From positions 363,652-427,651 of the forward strand of contig WTPW01000412.1 of assembly GCA_009809945.1 (NCBI GenBank): 64,000 nt of DNA. The letters run 5' to 3'. The notes beneath the pieces were generated by a model. That model saw only the letters and a program-made list of their open reading frames with translations. It searched no databases and was not told the DNA's origin. The stretch is from Gigaspora margarita. Lineage: Eukaryota > Glomeromycota > Glomeromycetes > Diversisporales > Gigasporaceae. Made by a program: the position numbers and the translations under genes. Position 1 is the first letter of the stretch, and every line of letters begins with the position of its first letter. Positions 34,086-46,375 of the stretch are shown here, in pieces.

Positions 34086-35239
34086 TGATAAATGTTTAGA
34101 ATTTTACAAAATTTTTATTGAAGATATTTTACACTATTCTAATCAAATTAATCTACTTTTTTTATTTTAATTCTACTGCTTTCTACAATTAAAACAAAAA
34201 AATAATAGTCAAATTTGGTTAGATGAGTGTTAAAATATCTTTAATCAAAGTTAAAATCAATTTTTGTCATAGCTTATATTTGATAGATATTTTAGAATTT
34301 TACAAACTTTGATTGAAGATATTTTGATTGGGGTTCCAAATCAGTTGATTCCGTTTTGCATACTCTTTTTGTTAAAATTTTTAAACTTCTGGCTTTTTTA
34401 AATTTCTTGTTATTAATAATAAAACTTTCAAATAAATAATAATTTTATATAAATATATTTTACAAAACTCTTCCTGTAGATTCCTATTACCAAAACAAGA
34501 ACAGAAAGAAAAAACTTCTTCACAATAATAATTTCAAATTTTATTAAGTAAATTAATGTTTAACTCTTAATTAAACTTGTCAAGCACTCAAATATTAATC
34601 TAAAAGAGGCACAATATTTGGAATAAATGTCAAAAATAGCTGCCCAAAAGCAATAACTAAAAAATTAATGAAAAAACAGTTTCTTTGCTATATAGCAACA
34701 ATAGTTCTAAAGACCAACTAGTAAAAGATAGCATAAAAGTAAAGCCCATTCCTGCTTTACCTAAAACAACAAAAGCTCTAATAATAAACCTCCTCTAAAA
34801 CAAATTCTACTAACAACAAACATGGCATTAAGTAGTTATTTTTTCTTTATTTTACTCTCATAAACAAATCTAGCCAAAAGAAACTCTACTCAGTGAAAAG
34901 CCCACAATTCTAAAGTGAAACATACCAAAAAATTCATTGAAATTATTATAAACATCTGGTCAAAACTTATCTTTAATATCATCTTCTTTGTTCCTATCCT
35001 GCCTAAGTATACTAAAAATATTTTGTTTTATACCAATATTACAAAATTAAGAGTCAGTTAAAGCAGAGTGAAATTTAGGTAGAGTTAGGGTTACTTTTTT
35101 AATGCAATTAGAAGGATTTATATATATCAATATCAAGAAATCAATTTTTGCAGTATATAGATTATATATTGAGTTAACTCTATTTTAACTGATCCCAAAA
35201 TTAGAAAAAGTTGCGAATTTGGTCAAGTTTCCATCTTTA
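34086..35239. other. Gene-free AT-rich stretch
   Basis: No gene is recognised. Two segments (about 34215-34270 and 34290-34330) repeat the ATCTTTAATCAAAGTT / ACTTTGATTGAAG motif of the flanking palindrome. The rest is structureless by eye. Confidence 0.5.
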
Positions 35240-35845
35240 TCCCTTAAACTATCTAGTTTAAACAGACAAATTTGCCTGCTTAAATTTTATAAATTCATAT
35301 CTGATCTATTTTTTTACAAAATAAAATATTTTATAATTTTTTTTGTTTAATATTTATAAAAAATTTGAGACTGCTTATAAAAAAAAATTTTATATTTTTT
35401 TAAAAAAATTTTAACTTTAAAAATTTTTTTCTTTTTTTTTTAGATTTGCTTAATAAAATTTAAGATTTAACCCCTATTACCTTAATTAAAGTTGTAGACA
35501 ATTTAAAATTAAATTATTTTTATTATTAAAACTTTTATAATTTATTAAGCAAAATTTAAACTTTACTTAGTAGTAATTAAAAAATTTCTTTTCAGAAACA
35601 TATAAAAGTTTAAGTAACTTATTAAATTTAATTAAAATTAAAAAATAAATTTTATTAAAAATGTAATACTTTATCAAAATTAAAGATAGAATAATAAAAT
35701 TTAAATATATTATTTATAAAAGGAATATCTTTAATTTTATTTAATAAATAGAGGGGTCAAGCTTAAATAAATTTTAAGAAAACTTAAAAAAACTTTTTAA
35801 AAATTATTTAAGTGGGCAAATTTGCCTACTAGATAGTTTAAGGGA
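35240..35845. mobile_element. TA-flanked inverted-repeat element
   Basis: The ends TCCCTTAAACTATCTAG and CTAGATAGTTTAAGGGA are perfect inverted repeats bordered by TA (35238-35239 and 35846-35847). The next blocks, CAAATTTGCC and GGCAAATTTG, are also inverted. The interior is nearly pure A/T. A related terminal piece (GGCAAATTTGCCTGC then GTAAGGGATAAC) occurs at 44938-44971. Confidence 0.75.
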
Positions 35846-36048
35846 TAGTTGTGCAAGCACAATGAAACAGACTAGTTAGCAATCAATCAGTTAATCAATT
35901 AATTAATGTTATATTGTAACTAATTAATTAATCAATTAATTGTTAAATTCTAGTTGATTATTGCTGTTTGCAAAATATGTGAATTTGCAAAAAAAAGAAA
36001 CCAATGATTCTGATTCTGATTTCTGATTTCTTTAGCATTACTTCTGAT
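35846..36048. repeat. ATCAATTAATTAATC palindromic repeat, left arm
   Basis: Overlapping AATTAATTAATCAATTAATT palindromes are followed by TGCAAAATATGTGAATTTGC and GATTCTGATTTCTGATTTC, the complement of the segment at 37810-37870. The same repeat is present at 16300-17030. It ends at the 36049 insertion. Confidence 0.5.
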
Positions 36049-37334
36049 TAGTGATAATAAATAACTAGGTCACTTGTTCAAATTACTAATGATCTAAAAT
36101 AGCCTTAAAATAACTAGTCATTATAGTCATTTAAATTTTGGATCATTTGCAAATGATCTATGACCAAATGGCACATGTCATTTTGAGATATCCTGGATCA
36201 TTTGGGTCATTATGCATAATTGATTAATTATATAACACAAAATATAACTTAAATTACCTCATACAACATAATTGACAAGTTAAGTTAAATCAATAAAGGT
36301 TATATATGCAAGGCTTATTTATAATATTGTAATTATTTTGTAGTAAAAAATAGTTAAAAAAAAAAAGAATGATAAATAGTTATATTTGTCAACAAAAATA
36401 ATAAATATGTTTCTAAAGTTGTTGAATTTTGTAAAGTGTGCAGAAATCAGGCACCTTGCAATAATTATTTAATAAAGTTTTACAAAACCTACCTATACAA
36501 TTTAAACTTTTTTTATTTATGTGTGATGAATAAAGCTACTAAAAAACCTTTTATGAAAACTTGATAAATAAAAAAATATTTAAAATAAAAAAAAATAAAT
36601 AATAATTTTGAAAATTCACCTCTAAAAATAGCATAAGGGTTTTTGAAATAACACTCATATGCATTTTGAAATAATGTGCACCCCCTATACATTAATTTAT
36701 TAAATAATTTGACTTAATATACAGTTCAAAAAATTAACCTATATTCAAAATAATGCCCATGGGTGTACTTGAAATAGTGTGCAGGCATTCAAAATAGCAC
36801 ACAGATGCCCACTATTTCAAGAATTTACAGTAGCTGTAATCAAGAATGTTTAAGTTGTGTAGCATGTATTTTACATATTGTGCATAAAATTATACCATGC
36901 AATTTTGTGTGAAACATGTGACAGAAATTCATTTTAATAAAATTTCTTATTAAATTATTTATCTTGCAAAGTATCATAATTATAAAAAAATTGGTTTTTT
37001 AGTACTTAATTTTGATTGGCTAAAAGTACAGTAGATTATAATGTCAAATGACATTCTAAGTTATTTAAAAGGACCCCAGATAATACTAATAGAAGTACAA
37101 TTTGAATTAATAGACATTTTTTGGCCCAAACTTTTTTTTAATTCTGGCCAAAATAAAAATTAAATTTTAATTTGACCAGAATTTAATAAAAACATGTCAG
37201 GTTTTAGTAATTGTACCTTTTTTAGAATTATCTGGGGTCCTCATTTAAAGTCCTGAAATGACTAATGGCTAGTCACTATTCATTTGAGTAGTATTTGAGT
37301 CACATAGATCATTTCAGGTCATTTACCATCACTG
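36049..37334. mobile_element. hAT-like non-autonomous element, perfect 8-bp TSD CTTCTGAT
   Basis: CTTCTGAT occurs at 36041-36048 and 37335-37342. The left end begins TAGTGATAATAAATAACTAG and the right end, read inward, CAGTGATGGTAAATGACCTG: inverted and fitting the YARNG rule of hAT elements. Subterminal ATGATCTA / GGATCAT motifs repeat near both ends. Inside are a small inverted-repeat element (37063-37240) and a segment (36630-36830) related to 57350-57430. There is no transposase. Confidence 0.85.
37063..37240. mobile_element. Small inverted-repeat element with GGACCCCAGATAAT ends
   Basis: GGACCCCAGATAAT (from about 37070) and ATTATCTGGGGTCC (ending about 37238) are exact inverted repeats, with TTAATTCTGGCCAAAATAAA-type complementary sequence near the centre. 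It is nested in the 36049-37334 element. Confidence 0.65.
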
Positions 37335-38139
37335 CTTCTGATGATACAACTAATATTTATATAAAGACTTACGTATATACATATATATTTATATAGTATA
37401 CATATACTTTTTTTTTAAAAAAAAAAACTTTTCTAATGATCAAAATTATATCCCGGAACATGTTTTGGATGCACAAAGTATCTTTTTTGTGCAACTTTAA
37501 CATCTAAAACTTATTGAAATGTCATGATTTTTTTCAGTAATAAACAAATTAATTTGCTAGAATCATGTATTAATTCTTATATTATACAACTCCTAAATTT
37601 CTTTTCGCTCATGCAGTAGTAAAATTTATCGGCCTAAAAAAGCAACAATACTCAAATTCTTTGCAAAATGATGAACGCGCAAATAATATTCTTACAAAAG
37701 TTAAGTTACAGAATAATGAACCTACAATTCTACGGCATTTCTACAAAAATATTCAGTCAAATATATTATAAAATGATGAATATGCAATTTACAGTCTAAA
37801 AAAATGGTAAAATCAGAATCAGAAATCATCGATTGTTTTGATCAGCAAATTTCACATATTTTTGCAAACCGCAATCATTGCAACTAATTCACTAATTAAT
37901 ATTGGAAGAACCACCGAAAAATGATAAAGAATTCTTAATGTTTCAATCGATTAGTTCAATCGATTAATTGATTGATTAGTTGTCAACTAATCAACTAATC
38001 GATTTTTCAAATTTCGATTTGTAACACTAAATATGTACTAAGCAAATTATTAAAAAAAAAACTGACGAACTAAGTTTTTAAAAATTGATTTGTGCCGCGT
38101 AGCTAAGGAACTCACTCTTCCAATTTTTCTTTGCAAAAT

Positions 38140-38298
38140 TAAGGATTGGAACCGTTTAACCGTTTAAAAATTTTCTATAGTTCCGGGCAGAATTATGTTG
38201 GTCGTGGACCGGAGTTATTTTAATGCCGGCCAAATTAAATAGTTAAACGGTTAAACGATTAAACGATTAAGAAAATTTTTAGGCGGTTCCAAACCCTA
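38140..38298. mobile_element. hAT-like MITE with 8-bp TSD TGCAAAAT and known empty site
   Basis: TGCAAAAT flanks the element (38132-38139 and 38299-38306). The ends TAAGGATTGGAACC and, read inward, TAGGGTTTGGAACC are the same family as the MITE at 59886-60067. The duplicated locus at 17147-17154 has a single TGCAAAAT in matching flanks, so this is a clean insertion that happened after the segmental duplication. Confidence 0.92.
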
Positions 38299-38774
38299 TG
38301 CAAAATGCGGCCAAAAAAAAATATAATAAAAGTGAATTTGTATGTATTCTGTCCAAATCATTTAATCTGGACCAATGAACAATAAGTTATGCGAGATTTC
38401 TACTAATTTCGCCACCATTTACCTTATAATATGAAATGCTATTCAATAGATTTCGCACAATTTCTCTGATATAATAGTCAATTAAAAATTGAAAAAATAT
38501 AAGCTTTTTTTTTTTGACCAAGTTTTATGATCTTAATTTTTTTAAATTGTTATAATATATGTTTTATAATAATGCTACTATATTTTATAATACATCTACT
38601 CACATGGTACAAAAATAATACATGTATTAGCTAGTTTCGAATATAAAAATGAACAAAATTTGACATTATAAACAACGAAACGCATAAATAAAATTCCGAA
38701 TTACTTATATTATAATATTAGATAAATGTAATTATTAAAAAATAAGCAAGGGTAATAACGAACCAAAAAAGTTT

Positions 38775-40848
38775 TTATTCATTCCTTCTATCAACATCAA
38801 CAGCTACATCATGATTCACATTATTTATTTCTGTCGTTTCATTTATTTCGATAGGGTTTTTTATTTCCGCAGTACTTTTTCTCCCACGAATCCTATATAC
38901 AACAGGCACAAGCCAAATAGGTAATAATCCTTCGCCACCTGATCCAACTTTAAAATTACCCAAAGGTTCTTTATCTGATTTATCATATGTTATATGTCCA
39001 AATGATACTGTTTCTATTAGCCACGCAGTAGTATTAATAACCATGTAAGAAACGATCCCAGCGATTAAACCATAAGCGACATTATATGTTAATGGCATAA
39101 TTATAAGAGTTCTATAAATAAAATTTATAATTAAACTTTGAATGTTGCATAAAAAAATATACAGCAAAACGGATACTTACAAGAAACTAGGCACTGCATC
39201 GCCAAGATATTTCCAATTAATATCTTTAATACTTTTTGCCATCATAGAACCAATAACTATTAAGGCAGGACCAGAAGCCCATGGAGGTATGCTAACAAAA
39301 ATAGGTGCAAAAAATAACGAGATAAAAAAGAAGAATGATACAGTAAGCGAAGTAATTCCTGTTCGACCACCTTCAGTAATTCCAGAACCTGATTCGAAAT
39401 ATGTAGCGACAGAAGATGTGCCAAAAATAGCACTGATCGAAATTGAAGATGCATTACATATAAATGCAGCATTAGACCCTTCAAAATCACCAGTTTCGTC
39501 TAAAAAATCGCCTAATCTTGCCATTGAGTAAAGAACGCCAGTTGTATCCAGCATATCAATATATAAGAATGTTATTATGGCTAGCCAAACATCTGAGCTT
39601 CCAAGGTTAAAATGCATCGCACCTAGAGTCCTGACACAATGAGATATGTTTATAAGTACGTATAAATAGGCAGAAATATCATATACTGTAAATTATCCTT
39701 ACTTTTCCATGGTATGAAAACCAACGACACTTTTAAAGAAATTAAATCGAGCATTACCCTCATCTCTGTGAAGAATATCCGATATTTTATATCAGTATTC
39801 GTTACAGTATTGTAATTTTACAAAAAGGAAACAATCAAATATCATTTTGAGATTTACGTGTAAGGAAAATAGGTAACTTCACTGTTTCTAAACCAACTTA
39901 TAATACTGATGAAAACAATTCCTATAAATATGCTTCCTTTTACTCTGAAAAGTAATAGGATCACAATGATCAAGAAACCTAAAATCCCCAACCAAGTAGT
40001 CGGACTTTCCATATGGTGACTAGTACAAATGCCAGTAGTTTTATTATAATATTGATCAGGACAACCACCAAGTGTAACTAATGTGGAAGGATCATGGCTT
40101 ATTAAGGCAATACCAGCACTTCTCTGTAATCCAATAAAAGTGAGAAGAAAACCGACACCAGCACCAGATGCAATTTTTATAGACATGGGGATAAGCTTTG
40201 CAAACAATTGACAAATACCAAATGCTGAAAAAAAGGTAAAGAGAAGCCCTTCTATGAATACTGCGGCAATAGCAGTTTCATATGCAATTTTACCCGAACC
40301 ATGAAAGCCAACTACAGTATAAGCGAAGTAGGCATTCATGCCCATTCTTGAAGAATTAAGTAGTTATAATTATTGAATAATGATTTAAAATTTGCATACA
40401 GTAAAACTTGAATTTACCCTGGAGCAAGAGCTAACGGTAGGTTTGTAAAGATCCCCATAATAGTGGTCGCTATGCACGAAACAGCTGCCGTCGCAGTAAC
40501 TAAATCTCTCTGTACTATTGTTTGACATGTTAAATAATCAGGATCATTGACACATAAATCTGTAGTGCCGAAGTTGCAAACACAGGGACCACCTTACGGA
40601 TGAAATTAATCGAGAATTATTAACAATTATGTAAATATGTTATAGCTTGGTAAGAATTTTGTACCTGAATCAGCAATAATCATTGCATTAACTGATATAA
40701 CATAAGCCATAGTAATGAAGGTCGTAATTCCAGCACGAATTTCAGTGGTGAATCGAGTATTGCGAGCATTAGGAACACCACTGTTCTCAAGTTTAAAGTA
40801 TCTACCAATGAAACTATTGGCTATTGTGTTATTTAATTTCTCGAACAT
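38775..40848 (-). CDS. AzgA-type purine permease, copy 2
   Basis: This is a paralogue of the gene at 17615-19690 with identical exon structure: 40848-40665, 40592-40418, 40346-39858, 39765-39703, 39630-39181, 39111-38775. The frame closes to 565 residues and all splice borders are GT..AG. Differences seen include Thr for Ala at residue 42, NF for DT in the second-exon PCVC segment, Ala for Thr at the QRSAG position, and RGRK in place of RGGGG near the C-terminus, where copy 1 has a 12-C run. Signature motifs for the permease core are unchanged, so it is probably functional. The promoter side carries a 37-bp tandem repeat absent from copy 1. Whether both copies are expressed cannot be told from sequence. 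Confidence 0.93.
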
Positions 40849-41062
40849 TATATTAAATAGTTATTAAGATAAAAAATGCACCAAGTTTATTAAATAGTTA
40901 TTAAGATAAAAGAACGCACAAAGTTTAACGTAAATTGGATGTGTATCTAGATCGAATTATTTATATACCAGATACGGGACGTTCTCACTCAATAAACTCA
41001 ACGAGAATCTGATTGGCCTATCTGATCAAACTGGTCAATCGGATTCTTCATCGAATTCAGAA

Positions 41063-42710
41063 CGTCCAGTGTTATGGGAGTTTTTGGTAGCACATAAAAA
41101 ATTGCATGGTGGGAAAATTTCATGACTACATAGATTATCGTATAATCATTACCTCATTTTCGATTAGTAATGTATAATTACTAAATCGGGCATAGAATGT
41201 GAAAATTATAATTGTATAAATATTGCGATTGTTTAATAAAGTGGGGAGGGAAACTAACGAGAGCTGACGTATAACTAACGGATAGTAACGAATAACGAAT
41301 GAAGAACCAGTAGATGAGGGGTGAAATATCGTCCATTCTACTAATCATACTTTCCTTAATTTCCAAATTCGAATCCCTTAATAAAACGTTGTCCCGCATA
41401 ACTTATGCAACGCTCAAAGCTAATCTGCACAAGCCCATTCGTTGCTCTCCCAATTTCGAGCGTTACACCAGTCAGATCTCTCTGGCCCAAATATGTAAGC
41501 TCCCATAAATGGGGACGTCTAAAGTAGGGATACCGCGGATCTGCGACAGCATAATCTGCGCATAATTCAGATTTTACGGATGAATTTCACATAATTAATA
41601 TAGCATAGTCTGCGCATAAAATGGCCGGAATTAAAGATCTGGTTTATCAATTTTCCTCACGCATAGAAATCTTGCATTTGATTGTACGAAATATAAATCA
41701 TCATATTTGAAATAACGGTATGAATATTAAGTAATAAAACATACCGTTAAAGCAATATAACATAACCTGGTGTTCCGAAATTCCAGTTGACGGTCGGAAT
41801 TTTTTTTTTTAAAAAAATTTTTTTTTACTATAAATTTAATAGATTCGTGCTTATATTTAAGGCCACGCAAGTTAATTTTTCGTTTTGCATAACATGGAAT
41901 CAGAAAATTTGGAATTTTTTTTAACAGATTATTCCGGAAAATTAAGTTCACTACCGGATGATGCCAGATAATTTTACGAAAAAAATTAAATAGCAAAAAT
42001 GGAATAATTGGGGCAATTGAAACTTAAAAAAAAAAAAAAAATTTTTTAAAAAAATTGGGTCGGCGGGTTTTGCAAAACGAAAATCAACTTTGCGTGGCCT
42101 AAAAGTTTAACAAGAAACATATATTATACTAAAATTTTATTGGGAATTTTTTTGTTAGGGCGCAAAAAGAGTTTTGTAAACACGATTCTTTTCGTAATTT
42201 TATATTACACAGATCCTGTGGTTTTAATAAGTTACTGATGGGTTCGGTATCTTACGATAGCGATAAAAATTTATAACAATTTTGGTGATCGCATAATTTC
42301 GCATAATTTCGCATATTTCTATCTGATCCGCATAATCCGTAGCATAATTTTAAATTTTAATAAATTTACCGCATAATTCGCATAATTCGCATAATTCAAT
42401 TCAAAGCAGGCAGAATTTGGGGTCTGACGCTGCAGAAAATGAGGATCCTAATCTAAAGCGAAGATAAATCACGTGATCAGTCGCCAATCAAATTTAAGGT
42501 TAGGGCCACTTTAGGATAAAGTTAGGATAGGTTTTAGGTAGTTATATATATGCAATATTGCCTTTTAATTAACCTATCCAAGGTAGGTTTAGGCTGCCGT
42601 TTTTTGTATTTTTCAGGGTTTTCGCTTTTCTCTTCGCTGGTGATCATCAATATTCTATAATTTGATTGGCGGTGATCACGTGATTTATCTCCGCTTTAGG
42701 AACTGACGTA
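41063..42710. other. Copy-2-specific insertion block
   Basis: This interval has no counterpart in copy 1. It holds about 41065-41475 (begins CAGTGTTATGGGAG, probable element, borders unclear), a GCATAATTCGC-rich region (41540-41620 and 42280-42410) around a palindrome (41860-42102) with CCACGCAAGTTAATTTTTCG inverted at CGAAAATCAACTTTGCGTGG, and an element at 42443-42701. There is no gene. Confidence 0.55.
42443..42701. mobile_element. Inverted-repeat MITE with ATAAATCACGTGATCA ends
   Basis: The left AAAGCGAAGATAAATCACG and right CGTGATTTATCTCCGCTTT are inverted, as are the adjoining GCCAATCAAATT / AATTTGATTGGC segments. It contains CACGTG at both ends. It is non-coding. Confidence 0.7.
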
Positions 42711-43529
42711 AATTACTTTGTAAGTTATATAAGTTACGTATAAATCTAAACATCTACGCAGTATGGTTAGGGATGTGAAATTTTGGTCCGGACCGACTCG
42801 ACTCTTATGAAGTCGAGTTTAATTTAGGCTCGGTCCCAAGTCAGATTTGGGGCCGAATCCTAATAGTCACGTGAAATATTCCAATTTTAATGTCAGAAAC
42901 AATCAACTATTCGAATTCTACGAACATGTAAATTCAAAAAAAAAAAAAAAAGATCGAATTTGGCTTGGTAGTTGTCAAGTTTTTAAAAATTCAAACAACA
43001 ATTTTCTCAAACTTTTGAGCGATGATATCTCGATGACCACCAAGTCAAATTCAATGAATTTTTTTTTATTGAATCAAATTTGCTTGGTATTTGTCAAGAT
43101 ATTTTCGTTCAAAGTTTAAAAAAAACTCAACCAATCTATTAATTAGAAGCTGCGTCAAATTTTTCCAAACTTTGCGTAAAGATATCTCATCAAATACTAA
43201 ACCAAATTCAATAAATTTTTTTTTATTTGAGTTCTATGAATCCCTAAAATTCAAATAAAAAAAGTTCATCAAATTTGACCTAGTAGTTACAAAGATAAAT
43301 TCGTTTTAAAAACCAGTTTATCAAATAGAAGTTACGCTAACATTTTTCTCAATCTTTGAGCGAATATATTTCAATAACTATCAATCCAATCTTGATGAAC
43401 CTTTTTTTATTTGAATTCCACGAATCTATAGAATTCAAATAAAAAACAAGCTCATTAAATTTGGCACGGTGGTTATCGAGATGCCTTCGCTCAAAGTTTA
43501 AAAAAAGGGTTAAAATTTCCGATTTCCAG

Positions 43530-44172
43530 TAATTTTTAATATTTATTATTTCAATATTCGTTAATATACAGGATTTAAATTTTAGTAATGTTTATTATAA
43601 AACATCTTTAGTAGAACCTGCTAACCACCATTTCGCCAACAAATTATATCTAGCCAGCACTTAAACTATAAGCCAGGTCAATTCTAACTTAAATTGGTCA
43701 AGGTTGTCTGCAAACCAATTGTTAGCGAAATTGGGTTATATCTTTTCTCTCTTTAGGCACGTAGATATATAACAATTTCTGAATTATTGTAGCATGGCAA
43801 TAATAAATAGAATGCTCCAATTCAATAACTTCCTTTTATTTGATTTAATAATCAAAATACTAATATAAAAATAAGTAATAAATTTGTATAGTTATAGGTG
43901 TACATTGGTGCCTAAATTATTTTTGAAAAAAAGTATTTTCGGCAAACATTTCGGCACTGCTAAATTTTTTATATGAAACCTCCGAAATAATTATACTATA
44001 TGATGTATTTTGATGAAAAGAGTTCAAAAAATTCCGGCAATAATTTCAGCAAATATGAAAATTAATTTCGGCACTATATAAGACTAATTTCGGCTGCCTA
44101 AATGCCGTAATTACTTTTTTATTAATAAGATGGGCAATTTAGGCATAATTATAGGTATCAAATATTACTTAC
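43530..44172. other. Gene-free stretch with two small inverted-repeat elements
   Basis: Bases 43623-43739 have CACCATTTCGCCAACAAATT inverted as CAATTGTTAGCGAAATTGGG. Bases about 43897-44160 have TGCCTAAATTATTTTTG against GCAATTTAGGCATAATTATA and several TTTCGGCA motifs; this element sits directly at the 3' end of the kinase remnant. Confidence 0.5.
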
Positions 44173-44801
44173 TGTCTGGAACTTCAACAGATTTAATACG
44201 TTGACTGGGTTGACTTGTTAAAATATACACATACTATATAAATATATTAAAACTACAGTTTAAAGCTATTTAAGAATAAATATCATTACCTGCACTATTT
44301 GCATTTACTATATTGACAAATTCAGAAATTTTTACAATTAATAACATATTACAAACTTTTTAAAATATATATATATAAATAATGTTATTACCTGGTTTAG
44401 GGAGGTTTGAAAGATTCAAAAAATCGACTTATATAAATAGCTTTGGGATGTGTCTGATATTTGATTTGTGCCGATTTGGCTTGATTATATGTTAAAAAAT
44501 TTTTGTAAATGTTTTTAATATTTTTCACTTGCTTAGATAATTCAGCTTTTTCTTTTTCATCTTCCAAATCTACAAGAAATTTGTACAGCGTATTAAATAA
44601 TTCATTAGCAATTGGTCAGTTTTGAGGTTCTGCATCTATGTATTTATTCATCAGATCTGAAAGTAATTGAGGAACTTTGCATCTAATTTTAGGTCTGTAA
44701 CCTAGACAAATACGTGTTGCTGGATCTTTGTCGTGTGGAATATCATGATATGGAGGATATCCAGTAAAAATTTCTGACATAATTATTCCGAAAGTAAACA
44801 A
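44173..44801 (-). pseudogene. Protein kinase C-lobe remnant, nonsense-interrupted
   Basis: The minus-strand sequence reads FGIIMSEIFTGYPPYHDIPH, then ICLGYRPKIRCKVP and LMNKYIDAEPQN. This is the subdomain IX-XI region of the tyrosine-kinase-like (TKL) kinases that are hugely expanded in Rhizophagus. An in-frame TGA at 44618-44616 then replaces the Arg expected before PIANELFNTLYKF, probably CGA to TGA; the frame continues for another 75 codons to a GT donor at 44391. Two small downstream exons (44307-44290 and 44233-44173, encoding TSQPSQRIKSVEVPD) keep the family's 3' structure. The N-lobe, VAIK lysine, HRD and DFG motifs are absent, so no active kinase is possible. Confidence 0.8.
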
Positions 44802-45079
44802 AAAATTCAGAGAGCACTGCCAAAAAGAAAGTCCTCGAATGGGTGATTCAGTTTGCTTATGATACTATATACCTTTAAATTGCAATTACATATGATCTGC
44901 CCAAAAAAGTGCATTTGTCAAAAAAAGTTGCAGGCAAATTTGCCTGCAAGACGGTGTAAGGGATAACAATTGATATTGTACTTACAGACTTGTGATTGAC
45001 ATAAGTAGTAATCGAATTATTATATTCTAAACTTTTTTTTAAACTACTAAAATTTCCAAATGCATATCATACTTACAAC

Positions 45080-46263
45080 CAGTGTTTAAAATTCAAATCG
45101 AAAGTTATGTTCTCAAAAGAGCATAATTTAAATTTTTATTGTTCTCAAAAACTTTTTAGTGTTCATTATATATTAAATATATTGAACATTAATTTTTAAA
45201 GAATGTTCATGTTTATATTAGCTTCAAACAATATTGATATATATTATTTATTAATTTACAGCAAAATTAATTCAAATTAATAAAATCAATAATATAATAA
45301 TTAATTCTATGATCAAATTTGCACCATTCTTGGTATGCTAATTAAAATTAAGCTTTTCTTATACTGCACTTACTCACTTGTAGTTTAACATATAGTGAAT
45401 TAAAGTTATATCTAACTTTTAATAATAAAATAAGTAGATTATAAANAAATAACTTATGCTCTGATAGTTTAATATAGTAAATAAAATAATTTTTAATAAA
45501 GAATTATTGTTAATAGAATAATAACTTATTTGAAAAGAAATTCTATACTTACAATTCGCATACTAAGTTCATGCTTATCTATTAACAATTATTTAAACTT
45601 TGTATATGATTCTTTGTATTTTTTCAACATAATACAATATATTATATAATTTAATTTCTAATAATTTTGTTAAAACTTCAAGTGCTTTTTATATTTGCTC
45701 ATAGTAAAACAAGCCTTTCTATAATATTTTACTAATGCTACTATTGGTTAATGCAATAAATTAGAATCCAATTACTTTGTTATTTAACTATTTAAACTTT
45801 GTACTAACAAATACTTTGTGTCTTTTTTATTTGCTTAGTATTAGCATATCATTTGACCCAAATCATCTATATATAAGTCTACACAATAATGATACTCTCA
45901 ATATAAAAAACACACTGCATGGCTAATGAATGTTTTATTTTAAAAATCTTTAAAGGCTATTTTCTTAAATATTTATTTGTTACCCATATTGTAAAACTTT
46001 AAACATATGTGCTACATATAGTACATATATATGTACAGAATTTGTTATGATCAAATTACATTATCAAATTGATAAACATTTTATATAATTTATTGTTCTC
46101 ATTAGTAAATCTAGAACATAAAAATTTTATAAATGTTCTCTTTGAGAAGATTTCAAGAGGATAAAATATTCTCAAATAAGAGAACCTTTTTTTAAATATT
46201 AATTTTCTTAAAAAAACTCAAATGTTCATCGAGAACCATGAGAACATTGAATTTTAAACACTG
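45080..46263. mobile_element. hAT-like element carrying TPR-derived sequence (Pack-type candidate)
   Basis: Perfect 17-bp inverted ends CAGTGTTTAAAATTCAA (45080-45096; complement 46247-46263) are flanked by CTTACAAC (45072-45079) and CTTACAAA (46264-46271), seven of eight bases alike. GTTCTC / GAGAAC motifs recur near both ends (45110-45160, 46100-46245). In the interior the minus strand at about 45740-45620 gives degenerate TPR peptides (MSKYK, then LEVLTKLLEIK after one indel), similar to the host gene's TPR units. The element is inserted between TPR and kinase remnants. Confidence 0.75.
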
Positions 46264-46375
46264 CTTACAAACCCTTAACTAATTCATAAGCTTTCTATAC
46301 CCATACGTCATTTTGTTTAATTATTAATAATTTCTCCAAGTCAACGATTGACTCAATTAATTAATTTCACCTCGA

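Larger units (their letters stand above)
37336..43529. repeat. Segmental duplication, copy 2 (purine permease locus)
   Basis: The direct-orientation duplicate of 16393-21552. It carries additional insertions that are lacking in copy 1: 38140-38298, material at 41063-42710, and a 37-bp tandem repeat in the permease 5' flank (TTATTAAATAGTTATTAAGA repeated at 40850-40911). Confidence 0.85.

Noticed and set aside
41063-41475. hAT-like element starting CAGTGTTATGGGAG
   Set aside because: I could not find a matching inverted right end or an 8-bp duplication, so only an insertion relative to the other duplicate is claimed.
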